Assembly (NCBI RefSeq): GCF_015476115.1
Contig: NZ_CP064295.1
Coordinates: 1,296,001-1,360,000 of the forward strand
Direction of reading: 5' to 3'
Origin: Aegicerativicinus sediminis
GTDB lineage: Bacteria; Bacteroidota; Bacteroidia; Flavobacteriales; Flavobacteriaceae
DNA: 64,000 nt
In this document: positions 45,976 to 56,400 of the stretch, piece after piece
Numbering within the stretch: the stretch's first letter is position 1
Layout: each line of letters opens with the position of its first letter
Notes under the pieces: generated by a model
What the model was told of the DNA's origin: nothing
Database searches by the model: none
Seen by the model: the letters and a program-made list of their open reading frames with translations, nothing else
Position numbers and translations under genes: made by a program

Positions 45976-46812
45976 ATGAAATTCTCCCTGCTCTTTTTTA
46001 TTTTATTGACCCAGTTTCTTTTTCCCCAAGAAAAATATACTCATGAAGTGTATTTTGAAACGGATCAGCACGAGGTTTCTTCCACCGAATATAATAGGTT
46101 GATGCAATTTCTATCTAAAATTGAAGGTTTAGATATAGAACGTATTTCAATTTATGGTTTTACGGATGATAGAGGAAGTGATTCCTATAATTTAAATCTT
46201 TCCAAACGTCGTGCCGAGTCTATTAAAACAATCTTTTCTAATAACGAATTTGATGAATCTGTAATTACCAATGTGGATGGTAAGGGAGAGATTCTGTTAA
46301 AATTGGTAAAGGAGAATGACATACAAAAAATTAGAGGGTTAAATAGAAAAGTTGAAATAATCGTACAGCCCTATGACCCTCCAAGGGAAGAGCCTGTTGT
46401 TGAAAAAATGGACGTAAAAGAGATTCTAAAAGGTCCAGTAAAAGCAGGTGATAAATTAAGGCTTGAAAATTTATTGTTTAAAACTGGGTATGCATATTTA
46501 ATGCCGGAATCTGTAAAGACTTTAGAAGAGATTGCTAAAGTATTAGTTGAGAGAAAGGATATTTACTTTACAATACAAGGGCATGTTTGCTGTACGCAAT
46601 TTGCAAGAGACGCCATTGATAGAAGAACTAAAAAAAGAAATCTATCTGAAGCCAGAGCAAAATATATTTATGATTATTTAGCCCGAAAAGGTGTTGAAAA
46701 AAGCCGTATGAAATATATGGGTATGCGTAGAAAATTTCCTTTAGGCGGGGATCCAAGATTTGATAGGCGTGTAGAGATTTTAATTACCTATGCTGAAGAC
46801 CCTATCGATTAA
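45976..46812 (+). CDS. Protein with two OmpA-like domains in tandem
   Basis: The 278-residue protein starts with a signal peptide (FFILLTQFLFPQ). Two OmpA_C-type modules follow. The first (about residues 30-125) has GFTDDRGSDSYNLNLSKRRAESI and RKVEIIV. The second (about 155-270) has GHVCCTQFARDAIDRR..., NLSEARAKYIYDYLARKG and DRRVEILI. The second has a C-C insert where the normal Asp lies, so peptidoglycan binding may be altered. No beta-barrel is present. It may anchor envelope proteins to peptidoglycan. Confidence 0.82.
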   Translation: MKFSLLFFILLTQFLFPQEKYTHEVYFETDQHEVSSTEYNRLMQFLSKIEGLDIERISIYGFTDDRGSDSYNLNLSKRRAESIKTIFSNNEFDESVITNVDGKGEILLKLVKENDIQKIRGLNRKVEIIVQPYDPPREEPVVEKMDVKEILKGPVKAGDKLRLENLLFKTGYAYLMPESVKTLEEIAKVLVERKDIYFTIQGHVCCTQFARDAIDRRTKKRNLSEARAKYIYDYLARKGVEKSRMKYMGMRRKFPLGGDPRFDRRVEILITYAEDPID

Positions 46813-46815
46813 TCT

Positions 46816-47259
46816 TTATTCTCTTATCATTTTGGTATGGGGAATTCCATCCTCTAAATATTCATCTCCGATTTTTACAAATCCTAAGTCTGAATAAAAT
46901 TTATTTAGATAGGATTGAGCAGAAATTATTATAATGTCTTCATTGTATAATTTTTTTACCGCATCTATAGACGCTACCATAATTTTTTTCCCTAAACCTA
47001 AAGATCTTGCAGCCTGGTCCACTACTACCCTGCCTATACTTGCATGATCGAGATACTGACCCTTATCAAAAATTCTGGTATAGGCTGCTAATTTATTTTT
47101 ATAATATCCTAGAACATGATAAGCTATTTGATCCTTTCTATCTAAATCTTGATAAACACAATTCTGCTCAACTACAAAAATTTCAGACCTTAATCTTAAG
47201 ATTTCATACAACTCATGTATGTTAAGCTCTTCAAAGGCTTTTATTCTAATATCTAACAT
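46816..47259 (-). CDS. GNAT N-acetyltransferase, ElaA-like
   Basis: The 147-residue protein has the ElaA-like start ELYEILRLRSEIFVVEQNCVYQDLDRKD, the HVLGYYKNKLAAYTRI strand, IGRVVVDQAARSLGLGKKIM as the acetyl-CoA loop, and the C-terminal YLNKFYSDLGFVKIGDEYLEDGIPH. It likely transfers acetyl from acetyl-CoA to an unknown small amine or protein. It lies 17 bases after rpiB on the same strand. Confidence 0.87.
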   Translation of the reverse strand: MLDIRIKAFEELNIHELYEILRLRSEIFVVEQNCVYQDLDRKDQIAYHVLGYYKNKLAAYTRIFDKGQYLDHASIGRVVVDQAARSLGLGKKIMVASIDAVKKLYNEDIIIISAQSYLNKFYSDLGFVKIGDEYLEDGIPHTKMIRE

Positions 47260-47276
47260 GGGTTGCTTAGTTGCTT

Positions 47277-47711
47277 TTAACAGCCAATGGGTATTTTAGA
47301 AATTCGTCTTTGGTGTCTTCCCCCTTCAAATTCAGTGTTTAAAAAAGTATCAACCATTTCTAACACCTGGGGTAACGCTGTAAATCTTGCCGGTATACTT
47401 AGTACGTTTGCGTTGTTGTGCTCGCGCGCCAATTCAACAATTTCTTTATTCCAACATAAGGCTGAGCGTATGCCTTGATGCTTGTTCACCGTCATATTCG
47501 CTCCATTTCCAGAGCCACACACAATAATACCGAAGGTAGCTTTTTCATTTTCAACATCTTCAGCTACTGGATGTACAAAATCTGGATAATCCGCACTATC
47601 CTTACTATCAGTTCCATGGTTGATTACCTCATAACCTTTGTCTTTTAAATATTTAAGGATAGCAAATTTGTATTCTGTGCCAGCATGATCATTACCAATA
47701 GAGAGTGTCAT
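47277..47711 (-). CDS. rpiB: Ribose-5-phosphate isomerase B
   Basis: The 144-residue enzyme interconverts ribose-5-phosphate and ribulose-5-phosphate. Motifs are the N-terminal IGNDHAGTEYKFAIL, DYPDFVHPVAEDV, the catalytic Cys region IIVCGSGNGANMTVNKHQGIRSALCWN, and ARFT (phosphate-binding). All match RpiB. Its start borders the AT-rich region that may be the replication origin. Confidence 0.95.
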   Translation of the reverse strand: MTLSIGNDHAGTEYKFAILKYLKDKGYEVINHGTDSKDSADYPDFVHPVAEDVENEKATFGIIVCGSGNGANMTVNKHQGIRSALCWNKEIVELAREHNNANVLSIPARFTALPQVLEMVDTFLNTEFEGGRHQRRISKIPIGC

Positions 47712-48256
47712 AAAGAAATATTTTAAACAATATGCAAAGTTACTAAATGAAATAAGTGTTTAATAACTGTTGTCTCAAATATTAATAAAGTGTTAATTAA
47801 ATTTTAGTTTTTAATGAAAGAAAAATTTGCAAATCATTAATCAATTATCAATTTGAAAAATAATTGAAAACTGCAAGGATTTTTAAGATTCAATTTTAGG
47901 CGAATTGCCAACCAAAATATCATCCTTAATAACACCTAAACAAATAATTTTTATAAAATATCTTTATATAATTTTGGTTGTGAACAACTGTTGAAAACCT
48001 ATATAAAAACCTTCATTTATAAGTATTTAAACCTCTTATAAACTGTTTATTTCAGTGGAATGTTGTGTCAATTTCGAAAATTCAAAATACAATCCACAAA
48101 AGTTTTCACACTTATTAACAGCCTATTATAATCATTAATTATTTTTTAAATATTTAAAGAAACTGTTATTATATAATTAACTGTGGATAAACTTTAAATG
48201 ACAGGAGCTCAGTTGTTCCTAAATAAGCTTAGTTTTGTTTATATTCAAAATTGAAG
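47712..48256. other. Candidate chromosomal replication origin (oriC): AT-rich region with DnaA boxes
   Basis: This non-coding, strongly AT-rich stretch lies between divergent rpiB and rnr. It holds one perfect DnaA box on the minus strand (TGTGGATAA at 48182-48190, reverse complement of TTATCCACA) and near-matches: TGTGAACAA at 47979-47987 followed by CTGTTGAAAA, CAATCCACA at 48090-48098, and TTATTAACA at 48112-48120. An A/T-only tract (48121-48180) resembles a DNA-unwinding element. No gene is seen. rnpA lies 3.8 kb away. A strand-asymmetry plot across the genome is needed to confirm. Confidence 0.5.
48230..48237 (+). promoter_or_regulatory. Candidate -7 box of rnr
   Basis: TAGTTTTG fits TAnnTTTG and lies 20 bases before the ATG. 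A TTG at 48213-48215 is present but closer than usual. Confidence 0.4.
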
Positions 48257-50449
48257 ATGGCGAGAAATAAGAAGAAGAGAAAAGGAAGTGGCAAAATACC
48301 TAACCTTAGCGATACAATTTTAAAAATCCTTCGTAAAGAAAAGAGTAAGATTTTCAATTATAAACAGATTGCTGCAAAACTTGGTGTCGATGATCCTAGC
48401 AGTAGAAACCAAATAATTAAAAAACTTCACCAGCTTAAAGCCAAACAAGAAATAGAAGAAGTTGACAGGGGTAAATTTAAAGCTATTATAACAACTGAAT
48501 ATTATAAGGGAATTCTTGATATGTCTGCTCGAGGTTCTGGATTTATAATAAGTGATGATTTTGCTGATGATATTTATGTGGCATCTAACAATATTAATAG
48601 GGCCTTAGATGGTGATGAAGTAGAATTTTATTTATATAAACGACCAAAACGTGGTCGTATGGAAGGAGAGATTACCAATGTAATTAAGAGGGCAAAAACA
48701 GAATATGTTGGTATCATTCAGTTGAATAAAAATTATGCATTTGTTGTAGCTGATAATAGCAAAATGTATAAAGACATATTTGTACCTGTAAATAAAACCA
48801 AAAATGCTGAGGATGGTGATAAAGTTTTAGTTTCAATTGAGGATTGGCCTGAGGATCAAGATTCACCTATTGGTAAAGTGTTAAAGGTTTTAGGTAAACC
48901 TGGTTTACATCAAACCGAAATGCATTCTATCTTAGCTGATTATGGGTTGCCTTATGAATTTCCATATGAAGTGGAGGAATTTGCAAACAAATTAGATACC
49001 TCAATTACTGAAGCAGAAATAGCCAAACGTAGAGATTTGAGAGAGGTATTAACTTTTACAATAGATCCTAAGGACGCAAAGGATTTTGATGACGCCCTGT
49101 CTTTTCAGGAACTAGAAGATGGATCCTATGAAATAGGAATTCATATTGCAGATGTATCACATTATGTTACGCCTGAATCTATTTTAGATACGGAGGCGTA
49201 CCAGAGAGGGACTTCTGTTTATTTAGTGGATAGGGTTGTACCTATGTTGCCTGAGATTTTGTCTAATAATGCTTGTTCTCTACGGCCACATGAAGAAAAG
49301 TATACCTTTTCCGCTATTTTTAAGATGAATGAAAAGGCGGAAGTTATCAATCAATGGTTTGGAAGAACTGTAACTTATAGCGATGCGCGTTTTGCTTATG
49401 AAGAAGCTCAAACTGTTATAGAATCAAAATCCAATACCATTCCAAAAGAAGTATCTCTTAAAGGTGAAGCTTATGATATTTCTGATGAGATTAAAACGGC
49501 TATTTTAAAATTAGATGACTTGGCCCACATTATGCGTAGAAAACGCATGCAACAAGGTGCAATATCATTTGATAAGGTTGAGGTTAAGTTTAATTTAGAT
49601 GAAAACAATGAACCTATTGGTGTTTATTTTAAAACAAGTAAAGAGGCTAATAAGTTAATTGAAGAATTCATGCTTTTAGCAAATAAAAAGGTTGCTGAAT
49701 TTATTGGTAAACAAAAACCTCCCAAAACTTTTGTTTATAGGGTACATGATCAGCCAGATGAAAGTAAATTATCTGCCTTACAAGGAATCGTTTCAAGATT
49801 TGGCTATAAATTAAATTTCAAGGATAGGAAGACTACAGCAGCCTCTTTGAATAACTTATTGGAAGAAGTTCAGGGTAAAAAAGAACAGAACCTAGTAGAT
49901 ACATTAGCAATAAGAAGTATGAGTAAGGCTATTTATACTACTGAAAATATTGGCCACTATGGTCTTGCGTTCGATTATTACACACATTTTACGTCGCCAA
50001 TTAGAAGGTATCCAGATGTTATGGTTCATCGTTTATTGCAGCGGTATTTAGATCAGCAATCTAGCGCTAACCAATCGGTTTATGAAGATAAATGTGAACA
50101 TAGCAGTGAAATGGAATATTTAGCCACTCAAGCAGAAAGAGATTCCATCAAATACATGCAAATTAAATTTATGGAAGATCATAAGGATGAGGAGTTTGTG
50201 GGTGTTATTTCTGGTGTTACAGATTGGGGAATATATGTTGAAATTATAGAAAATAAATGTGAAGGTATGGTTAGCACAAGAGATATGACAGATGATCGTT
50301 ACGATTTTGATGAGAGACATTATGCTTTAATTGGTAGAAATACTAAAAAAATGTACCAACTAGGTGAAGAAGTTGTGGTAAAAGTTAAGAACACAGATTT
50401 GGTCAAAAAACATTTAGATTTTTATTTAATAGGAAAACATAAGGAATAA
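48257..50449 (+). CDS. rnr: Ribonuclease R
   Basis: The 3'-5' exoribonuclease has about 730 residues. The start ATG (MARNKKKRKGSGK) is preferred over a TTG two codons earlier. Domains run in order: basic N terminus with a wHTH-like part (LSDTILKILRKEKSKIFNYKQIAAKLG), cold-shock-like domains, the RNB catalytic domain (FTIDPKDAKDFDDALSF, with the metal Asp residues), and a C-terminal S1 domain (EFVGVISGVTDWGIYVEIIENKCEGMV). It degrades structured RNA. It is transcribed away from the possible origin. Confidence 0.96.
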   Translation: MARNKKKRKGSGKIPNLSDTILKILRKEKSKIFNYKQIAAKLGVDDPSSRNQIIKKLHQLKAKQEIEEVDRGKFKAIITTEYYKGILDMSARGSGFIISDDFADDIYVASNNINRALDGDEVEFYLYKRPKRGRMEGEITNVIKRAKTEYVGIIQLNKNYAFVVADNSKMYKDIFVPVNKTKNAEDGDKVLVSIEDWPEDQDSPIGKVLKVLGKPGLHQTEMHSILADYGLPYEFPYEVEEFANKLDTSITEAEIAKRRDLREVLTFTIDPKDAKDFDDALSFQELEDGSYEIGIHIADVSHYVTPESILDTEAYQRGTSVYLVDRVVPMLPEILSNNACSLRPHEEKYTFSAIFKMNEKAEVINQWFGRTVTYSDARFAYEEAQTVIESKSNTIPKEVSLKGEAYDISDEIKTAILKLDDLAHIMRRKRMQQGAISFDKVEVKFNLDENNEPIGVYFKTSKEANKLIEEFMLLANKKVAEFIGKQKPPKTFVYRVHDQPDESKLSALQGIVSRFGYKLNFKDRKTTAASLNNLLEEVQGKKEQNLVDTLAIRSMSKAIYTTENIGHYGLAFDYYTHFTSPIRRYPDVMVHRLLQRYLDQQSSANQSVYEDKCEHSSEMEYLATQAERDSIKYMQIKFMEDHKDEEFVGVISGVTDWGIYVEIIENKCEGMVSTRDMTDDRYDFDERHYALIGRNTKKMYQLGEEVVVKVKNTDLVKKHLDFYLIGKHKE

Positions 50450-50480
50450 TATTTGCAACAATAGATTAAAGTTTTAAATC

Positions 50481-51152
50481 ATGAAAAACATAGCATTTTT
50501 AATTTTCTTTCTTAGTACTACGGTAATGTTTAGCCAGAAAGTGAGGGAAATTGGAGACTTTAACGAGGTAAAGGTTTACGATCGTATAGATGTTAAGATG
50601 GTACAATCTAATACCAATAAGGTTGAAATTCACGGTGAAGATCTCACCGATGTAGAAATTGTAAATAAAAATGGAGTGTTAAAAATTCGAATGGATATAG
50701 AAAAAACACTTCATGGAGAGGATAATTACGTTATACTTTATTTTACCGGTGTTAATATTATCGATGGAAATGAAGGTGCTTTTATTTCTACCGAAACATC
50801 TTTAAAACAAGAATCAATTGAATTACGATCTCAAGAAGGCGCAAGGTTAGATATAAAATTGGAAGTGACATCCGTCGATATAAAAGCTGTTACTGGTGGA
50901 GGTATAAAAACCACAGGTTCAGCAAAATATCAAGACATAAACATTAATACGGGAGGAATCTATGAAGGAGAAGATTTTATTACTGAAAACACTACAATTG
51001 CAATTAAGGCAGCAGGTGAAGCTGCAGTTAACGCAAGTAAACAGGTAGATGCAAAAGTTAGGGCTGGTGGAGATATCAGAATTTATGGTAATCCTGAAAA
51101 GGTGAATGAGGATACCGCCTTGGGAGGCCGTATTACTCGAGTAAATCAATAG
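50481..51152 (+). CDS. GIN-domain (DUF2807) envelope protein
   Basis: The 223-residue protein has a signal peptide (ending near MFSQ) followed by a right-handed beta-helix-like GIN domain. The start VREIGDFNEVKVYDRIDVKMVQSNTNKVEIHGED is the family's hallmark. Such domains are predicted autotransporter-like adhesins or sensor parts. No membrane anchor is seen after the signal, so it is probably periplasmic or secreted. It is 31 bases downstream of rnr. Confidence 0.85.
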   Translation: MKNIAFLIFFLSTTVMFSQKVREIGDFNEVKVYDRIDVKMVQSNTNKVEIHGEDLTDVEIVNKNGVLKIRMDIEKTLHGEDNYVILYFTGVNIIDGNEGAFISTETSLKQESIELRSQEGARLDIKLEVTSVDIKAVTGGGIKTTGSAKYQDININTGGIYEGEDFITENTTIAIKAAGEAAVNASKQVDAKVRAGGDIRIYGNPEKVNEDTALGGRITRVNQ

Positions 51153-51231
51153 CAACCTGAAATATTCTTAGTACCATCCATTTATTAAGGCGGATAATTT
51201 TTCTTTTCTTTGCATAAAGGCAGCATTTTAA

Positions 51232-51915
51232 ATGTTAGATAATGTTTTAGCGGCTATTCCATTTGGTATCATTTTATCGTTTACCATTGGACCTGTTTTT
51301 TTTGTGTTACTTGAAACAGGAGCTACTAAAGGATTTAAACAGGCTGTTATCTTCGATATCGGCGTTATCTTTGCCGATATCGTATTTATAGCATTAGCCC
51401 TTTACAGTACGAGTGGACTTATAGATTCCATTAAAGGAGAGTCTGATTTTCTAATTTTAGGAGGTGTATTGCTTATTGTATATGGTATTATTTCCTTTAT
51501 AAAAATTTCCAGATCTTTTAGAACAATTGTTAGGGAGTACCATAGAGTTGAAATTCAAAAAAATTACCATAAACTCTTTCTTAAGGGTTTTTTATTGAAT
51601 TTTATAAATATTGGGGTTTTAATAGGATGGGTAGGTTTCATCATAATAGCTAATTCCCTTACCCAGTCTAGTGAAGGTATTTATTTCTTTTTAGCTACTA
51701 TCTTGGCAACTTATTTTATTGTGGATTTAGCAAAGATTGCGGCAGCAAAAAAGCTAAGAAGCAAACTAACTCCCAGATTGATTTTTAAGGCTAAAAAAAT
51801 AGTAGCATTGATCATTTTAGGTTTTGGTATCCTTTTATTGTTTCAAGGCTTTTTTCCGAAGGAAAAGGAAAAACTCCAGAACCGGTTAGAACATATTGGC
51901 AAGGAAATAGAATAA
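51232..51915 (+). CDS. LysE-family amino-acid exporter
   Basis: The 227-residue membrane protein has about six spans and the LysE/RhtB-family N-terminal signature PFGIILSFTIGPVFFVLLETGATKGFKQAVIFDIGVIFADIVFI. It should export amino acids or related metabolites. The C terminus is basic. It ends just before a bidirectional terminator shared with tRNA-Cys on the other strand. Confidence 0.88.
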   Translation: MLDNVLAAIPFGIILSFTIGPVFFVLLETGATKGFKQAVIFDIGVIFADIVFIALALYSTSGLIDSIKGESDFLILGGVLLIVYGIISFIKISRSFRTIVREYHRVEIQKNYHKLFLKGFLLNFINIGVLIGWVGFIIIANSLTQSSEGIYFFLATILATYFIVDLAKIAAAKKLRSKLTPRLIFKAKKIVALIILGFGILLLFQGFFPKEKEKLQNRLEHIGKEIE

Positions 51916-51944
51916 AAAAAGGACACAATATTGTGTCCTTTTTG
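51914..51944. terminator. Bidirectional terminator between lysE-type gene and tRNA-Cys
   Basis: An 18-base perfect palindrome (51921-51938; GGACACAATATTGTGTCC) is flanked by an A run on the left and a T run on the right. It can end transcription from both strands. Confidence 0.85.
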
Positions 51945-51949
51945 TTTGG

Positions 51950-52020
51950 AGGCGTCTAGCGGATTCGAACCGCTGTAGAAGGTTTTGCAGACCTCTGCCT
52001 AGCCACTCGGCCAAGACGCC
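51950..52020 (-). tRNA. tRNA-Cys (GCA)
   Basis: A complete 71-nt cloverleaf: acceptor GGCGTCT/AGACGCC, D-arm GGCCGAGTGGCTAGGC, anticodon loop CTGCAAA with anticodon GCA, T-arm GGTTCGAATCC, and discriminator U as is normal for Cys. CCA is not encoded. Confidence 0.95.
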
Positions 52021-52097
52021 AAATTTCATTATGTAACTGTTTTTGAAACAGGAACGCAAATGTAAAAAAAATATATAAGGTTTACCATCAACCGGTT

Positions 52098-52457
52098 TTA
52101 TTTTCGGCTCTTCTGCATTTGTATGGTTACCCGTTCAACATCACCACCAATTGGAGGGTTTAGTTTACTTACCCACACGATTGCATATTGTACCTTACCA
52201 CTCTCGGACATAATTCGGTCTAGAATGCGTTTTCCAACCGTTTCTAGGAGATGGGTAGGTCTTAGCATTTCTTCTCTAACAACACGGTTTAAAAACACGT
52301 AATCTACAGTATCTGAAAGAGCATCTGTAGCCGCAGAGGTTTGCAAGTCGGCTTTTACTTCCAAATCCACCCTATAATCGCTACCTATTTTAGTTTCTTC
52401 CTTTAAACATCCGTGATAAGCAAATACACGAATATTTTCAACTTTTATAATTCCCAC
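52098..52457 (-). CDS. folB: Dihydroneopterin aldolase (FolB)
   Basis: The 119-residue enzyme cleaves dihydroneopterin in folate synthesis. It starts with GTG (MGIIKVENIRVFAYHGCLKEETKIG), has the conserved YHG and the family DYVFLNRVVREEM, TVGKRILDRI and VSKLNPPIGGDVERVTI segments. A 10-base inverted repeat overlaps its -7 box just upstream. Confidence 0.93.
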   Translation of the reverse strand: MGIIKVENIRVFAYHGCLKEETKIGSDYRVDLEVKADLQTSAATDALSDTVDYVFLNRVVREEMLRPTHLLETVGKRILDRIMSESGKVQYAIVWVSKLNPPIGGDVERVTIQMQKSRK

Positions 52458-52482
52458 GCTTATATTTTTGGCAAATATAAGC
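52458..52482 (-). promoter_or_regulatory. folB leader: -7 box within a perfect inverted repeat
   Basis: On the minus strand TATATTTG (52472-52479) matches TAnnTTTG and ends 14 bases before the GTG. It is part of a 10-base perfect palindrome (52458-52467 with 52473-52482, 5-base loop), which could be an operator or an RNA hairpin beside the start codon. Confidence 0.4.
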
Positions 52483-52496
52483 TAGAGAAAGAAATA

Positions 52497-53447
52497 TTAT
52501 TTCAATTTCATACACTCACAACTTCCAGTTCCCCTGAAAATATCTATACCAACCGTAATCATATGGGTACCTGAATTATAATTAATAAGGTCGTTCATTA
52601 TAATTTGGTAGGAGTAAGCAAAATATAATTTACTCATCATTATACCGGCCATAGGACCTATATTGAGGGGCGCCATAAACTGATCATTTAGAAAGCGGTA
52701 ACTTATCCCTGCCCAGGCATAATTATCATCTCTAAAGTTTTTTCTAACCTTAACATTAAGGTCGGTTACGGACCTTCCATCACTTTCATATAATTGAAAA
52801 TAGACAGATGGCTCAACTTCAATATCCTTGTTTTTGGTTTTAATTCTATAACCTGAAAAAATAGTATAATTTCTAAGTTTACCTGGTTCATAAATAGTAA
52901 AATCTTCAAGATCCTTATCCAAAATATTGGCGGCGGTTAAATTAATATAGAATGATCTATACCTGTATAAAACACCAACTTCAAAGTTATGGTTACCCAA
53001 AGCTCTATCATCAACAATAGCAGGATCTGGGATGGTTGGATCAAAATTTTCAATATCAATCCTGAAATGGTTGTAGATGTAAGAAATACCAAAAGATAAA
53101 AACTGGTCATTGCTTTCACTTAATGTTAGGTGGTGTGCAAAGGAAGCCCGTGCCCCCTGTTGACGAGTATTACCATTACGGTCATTGTAAAACAATAAAC
53201 CTACCCCAGATTTATTTCCAATTCTGATGTCACCTACCAATGATTGGGTATCGGGCGCGTCTTTGATACCGACCCATTGGGTCAGTGCATTTAAACGGAT
53301 TTTCATGTTTTCACCAATACCAGCATAGGTAGGGGCTATCACAAAATAATTATCTGCCAAATATTGGGTGTGGGTAGGCAAATAAACTTCTTGTGCGAAG
53401 CTATTCACACTTACGATTATCGATATAAGTAGGATTAATTTTTTCAT
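52497..53447 (-). CDS. PorP/SprF family type IX secretion protein
   Basis: The 316-residue outer-membrane protein has a signal peptide (ISIIVSVNSFAQ) and the PorP/SprF beginning EVYLPTHTQYLADNYFVIAPTYAGIGENMKIRLNALTQWVGIKDAP. Alternating beta-strands then form a barrel. Such proteins help export and anchor large T9SS type B adhesins at the surface, as SprF does for SprB. It starts 11 bases after the giant adhesin and is almost surely its partner. Confidence 0.92.
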   Translation of the reverse strand: MKKLILLISIIVSVNSFAQEVYLPTHTQYLADNYFVIAPTYAGIGENMKIRLNALTQWVGIKDAPDTQSLVGDIRIGNKSGVGLLFYNDRNGNTRQQGARASFAHHLTLSESNDQFLSFGISYIYNHFRIDIENFDPTIPDPAIVDDRALGNHNFEVGVLYRYRSFYINLTAANILDKDLEDFTIYEPGKLRNYTIFSGYRIKTKNKDIEVEPSVYFQLYESDGRSVTDLNVKVRKNFRDDNYAWAGISYRFLNDQFMAPLNIGPMAGIMMSKLYFAYSYQIIMNDLINYNSGTHMITVGIDIFRGTGSCECMKLK

Positions 53448-53458
53448 TTGGTAGATCT

Positions 53459-56400
53459 TTATCTATAGAGGGTAAAATGTCCAACAAATTCTCTATTATC
53501 ACTAGAATTGTTAAGCTTAATAACATACCAGTAATCTCCAGTAGGTAATGGGTTGCCATTATAGGTTCCATCCCATGAATCTACCTGGGCAAGTTCAGCT
53601 ACTACCCTACCATAACGGTCGTAAATTTTGGTATAAATTCCTGGATACATTTCGGTATTACATGGTGCCCAATAATCGTTAATCCCGTCTCCATTTGGGG
53701 TAAAGTTGTTTGCTATACAGATATCAATGAATTCCATTGATATATTCGCTGTAGCTTCACAACCTAGATCATCAATCACTCTTACGGTATAGGTACCAGA
53801 TTCGCTAATGCTATAAACATTATCTGTTCCCTTATCAACATCATTCAAATAGAAGGTGTAATTACCAGTACCACCTGTAACCACTGCCGTAAATTCATTG
53901 ATGTCGGTTTCCGTAAGTGTAAGTGATAATGGGTCGTAAGCTTCGATGCTGAAATCATAAACCTTACTACACCCTCCATTTGTGTCTGTAACTTCAATAT
54001 AATGGTCACCAGATAATAAATCAGTGAATACATTCAAGTCTTGGGCTGTATTGCCATCTAAACTATATACCACGCCTGTTTGGTCTGGGTTACCTAATAT
54101 CACGGTAACTGAATTGGTAGGCATGTTTTTATCGCAAATATTTTCAATTTCCAATGTAGCCTCCAAGCTTGATGCTTCAGGCATAGGCACGATTAAATAA
54201 GTATCGCATCCACCTGAATCTTTTACAAAAATTACATGGCTAACGCCCCCTGTTAAATCAGTAAACAAGTATTGATCTTGAACAAAATTTTCGTCGTCTT
54301 GGGTGTTCAAACTTGTGAAATATGGCGCTGTACCACCTTCGATTGCAACTTCTATCATTCCGTTTCCATCACCAGCACAAATTTCAGAAACCATACTTAC
54401 CAGATTGGCGGTTAAAGGTTCTGGTTCTAGAATATCTATAAGCAAATCAACAAAACATCCGTTTTCATCCTGTACGATTACTTCATAATTACCAGGGGCA
54501 AGATCAGTAAATGTGTTTACAGTATCAAATTGATCTAGATTAGGTGAAATAGCATATTTTATAATACCAGTACCTCCCGTAGCTTCAATTGTTATTGATC
54601 CGTCATCTTGACTTAAACAGGTTACATGTGTTACCTCTTGTGAAACAATTTCAAGCGGTGTTGGATCGGTAATAGTTATTGGACCTTCTACAGCAACACA
54701 ATCATCGCTTACCACTCTTACATAATAAGTTCCAGCAGGATAATCCATAAATGTTCCTGAAGCCTGCGGGCCTTGCAATGGGGTAGTGCTTGTCGCGCTA
54801 TCTAACAATTCATACATATAATTACCAAGCCCTCCTGAAGCTTCTGCACGAATTAATGCAGTAGAATCACCTGTACAGTTTATCGTTGCGTTAGAGGTGT
54901 CTAAATTCAACTGTAAATCTTCAACGGGATCAATAGTAACTTGGTTAGTAATTGAAGCCTTACATCCATTGACATCCATCACGTAATATTGATAGGTGCC
55001 TGCACCAATGTTTGAAATATTTACTGAACTATTAAAACTACCAGTATAATTTACACCATCTGTACTATATTGATAAGGAGGGGTTCCTCCTTTGGCAGAC
55101 AATACCAGTGCAGCATCATTGGTACAAGTCATTGGTTGTGCTTGTACCAAGTCTGCAGACACCGGAGTAGGTTCGATTATGGTGACTTGTGGAGTTGTAA
55201 ATTCACAAGACAAACCATCGGATATTGTTATATAATAAGTCCCAGCACCCAAATTTTCGAAAGTATTGTTTGCTTGTGGACCTAATTGAGTTCCATCCTC
55301 AAAAAATAAGGTGAATTGATAGCTGCCAGATCCACCTGTTACATTTGTGGCGCTTACGGAAGCATTATTATCTCCAAAGCACAACAATGTAGTTGGTGTT
55401 GCTTCTATTGAAGCGGAGATTGGCGCTGGTTGGGTTAAGTCTATATTGGATGTAGCCAAACATCCATTAGCATCCCTAATAGTTACAGTATAACTTCCAG
55501 AGGGAAGATTTTGGAAAATATTTTGCCCGCTAAATACCTGAACAGTTTGTGACGTAGTGGTGTTTATTAATTCAAATTCATATGGGCGTGTACCGCCTTG
55601 ACCAACAGCTGTAATTGCACCTCCATCGTTATTACAAGTTACCAAAGCACTCTGAGTAAGCCCCACATTAAGTTCTACAGCTGGCGCAGTTATTGTCACA
55701 GAATTTGAATCTTCTGTACAGTACGGCGCTTCAGTTTGGGTTAGCCTTACATGGTATAATCCTGCTGGTAAATTTGTAACATTTAGTCCAGTTGAGGTAT
55801 TGCCACTTCCAGATGTTATAACTGTTCCGTTGTTATCAACCAGATCATAGGTATAGGCACCACTATAATTTGTAATCTCAACTGAAATTGAACCATCTGC
55901 TTGTCCAAAACAATCTACATTCTGAGTCGTGGTTGCAATGATATCAATTTGTTCAAAATCATTTACCATATGTGTAGCTGTTACAAAACATCCTGTTGTA
56001 GTATCTGTAATTCTAATTGAATAATCACCTGGATTTGATAAACCGAATGTGGCGCTTGTACCAGTTTGTGCTGTAGAAGTTCCAAGAGGTAATAATTCAA
56101 AACTAAATTCTCCCGATCCTCCGGTGGCCGAAACCGTAATTTCTTCATCATTTGTACAACTCAGAGCATTGTCTAATACAACCGTTGGTTGAATAGGAAC
56201 TAATGTAGGAATTGTAACATCCGTAGTCGTTTCACAGTTATTCGCATCCCTAACCGTAATTGTAATTGTTTGGTCAACACCTGTGTCCACAACTGTAAAC
56301 TGATTACTTACAAAGAAATTAATTCCGTCTTTGCTATAGAGATAATTTGGAGTTCCGTCAGTTGCAACTACTGTAATTACTGAGGCATTTACGGTATTAT

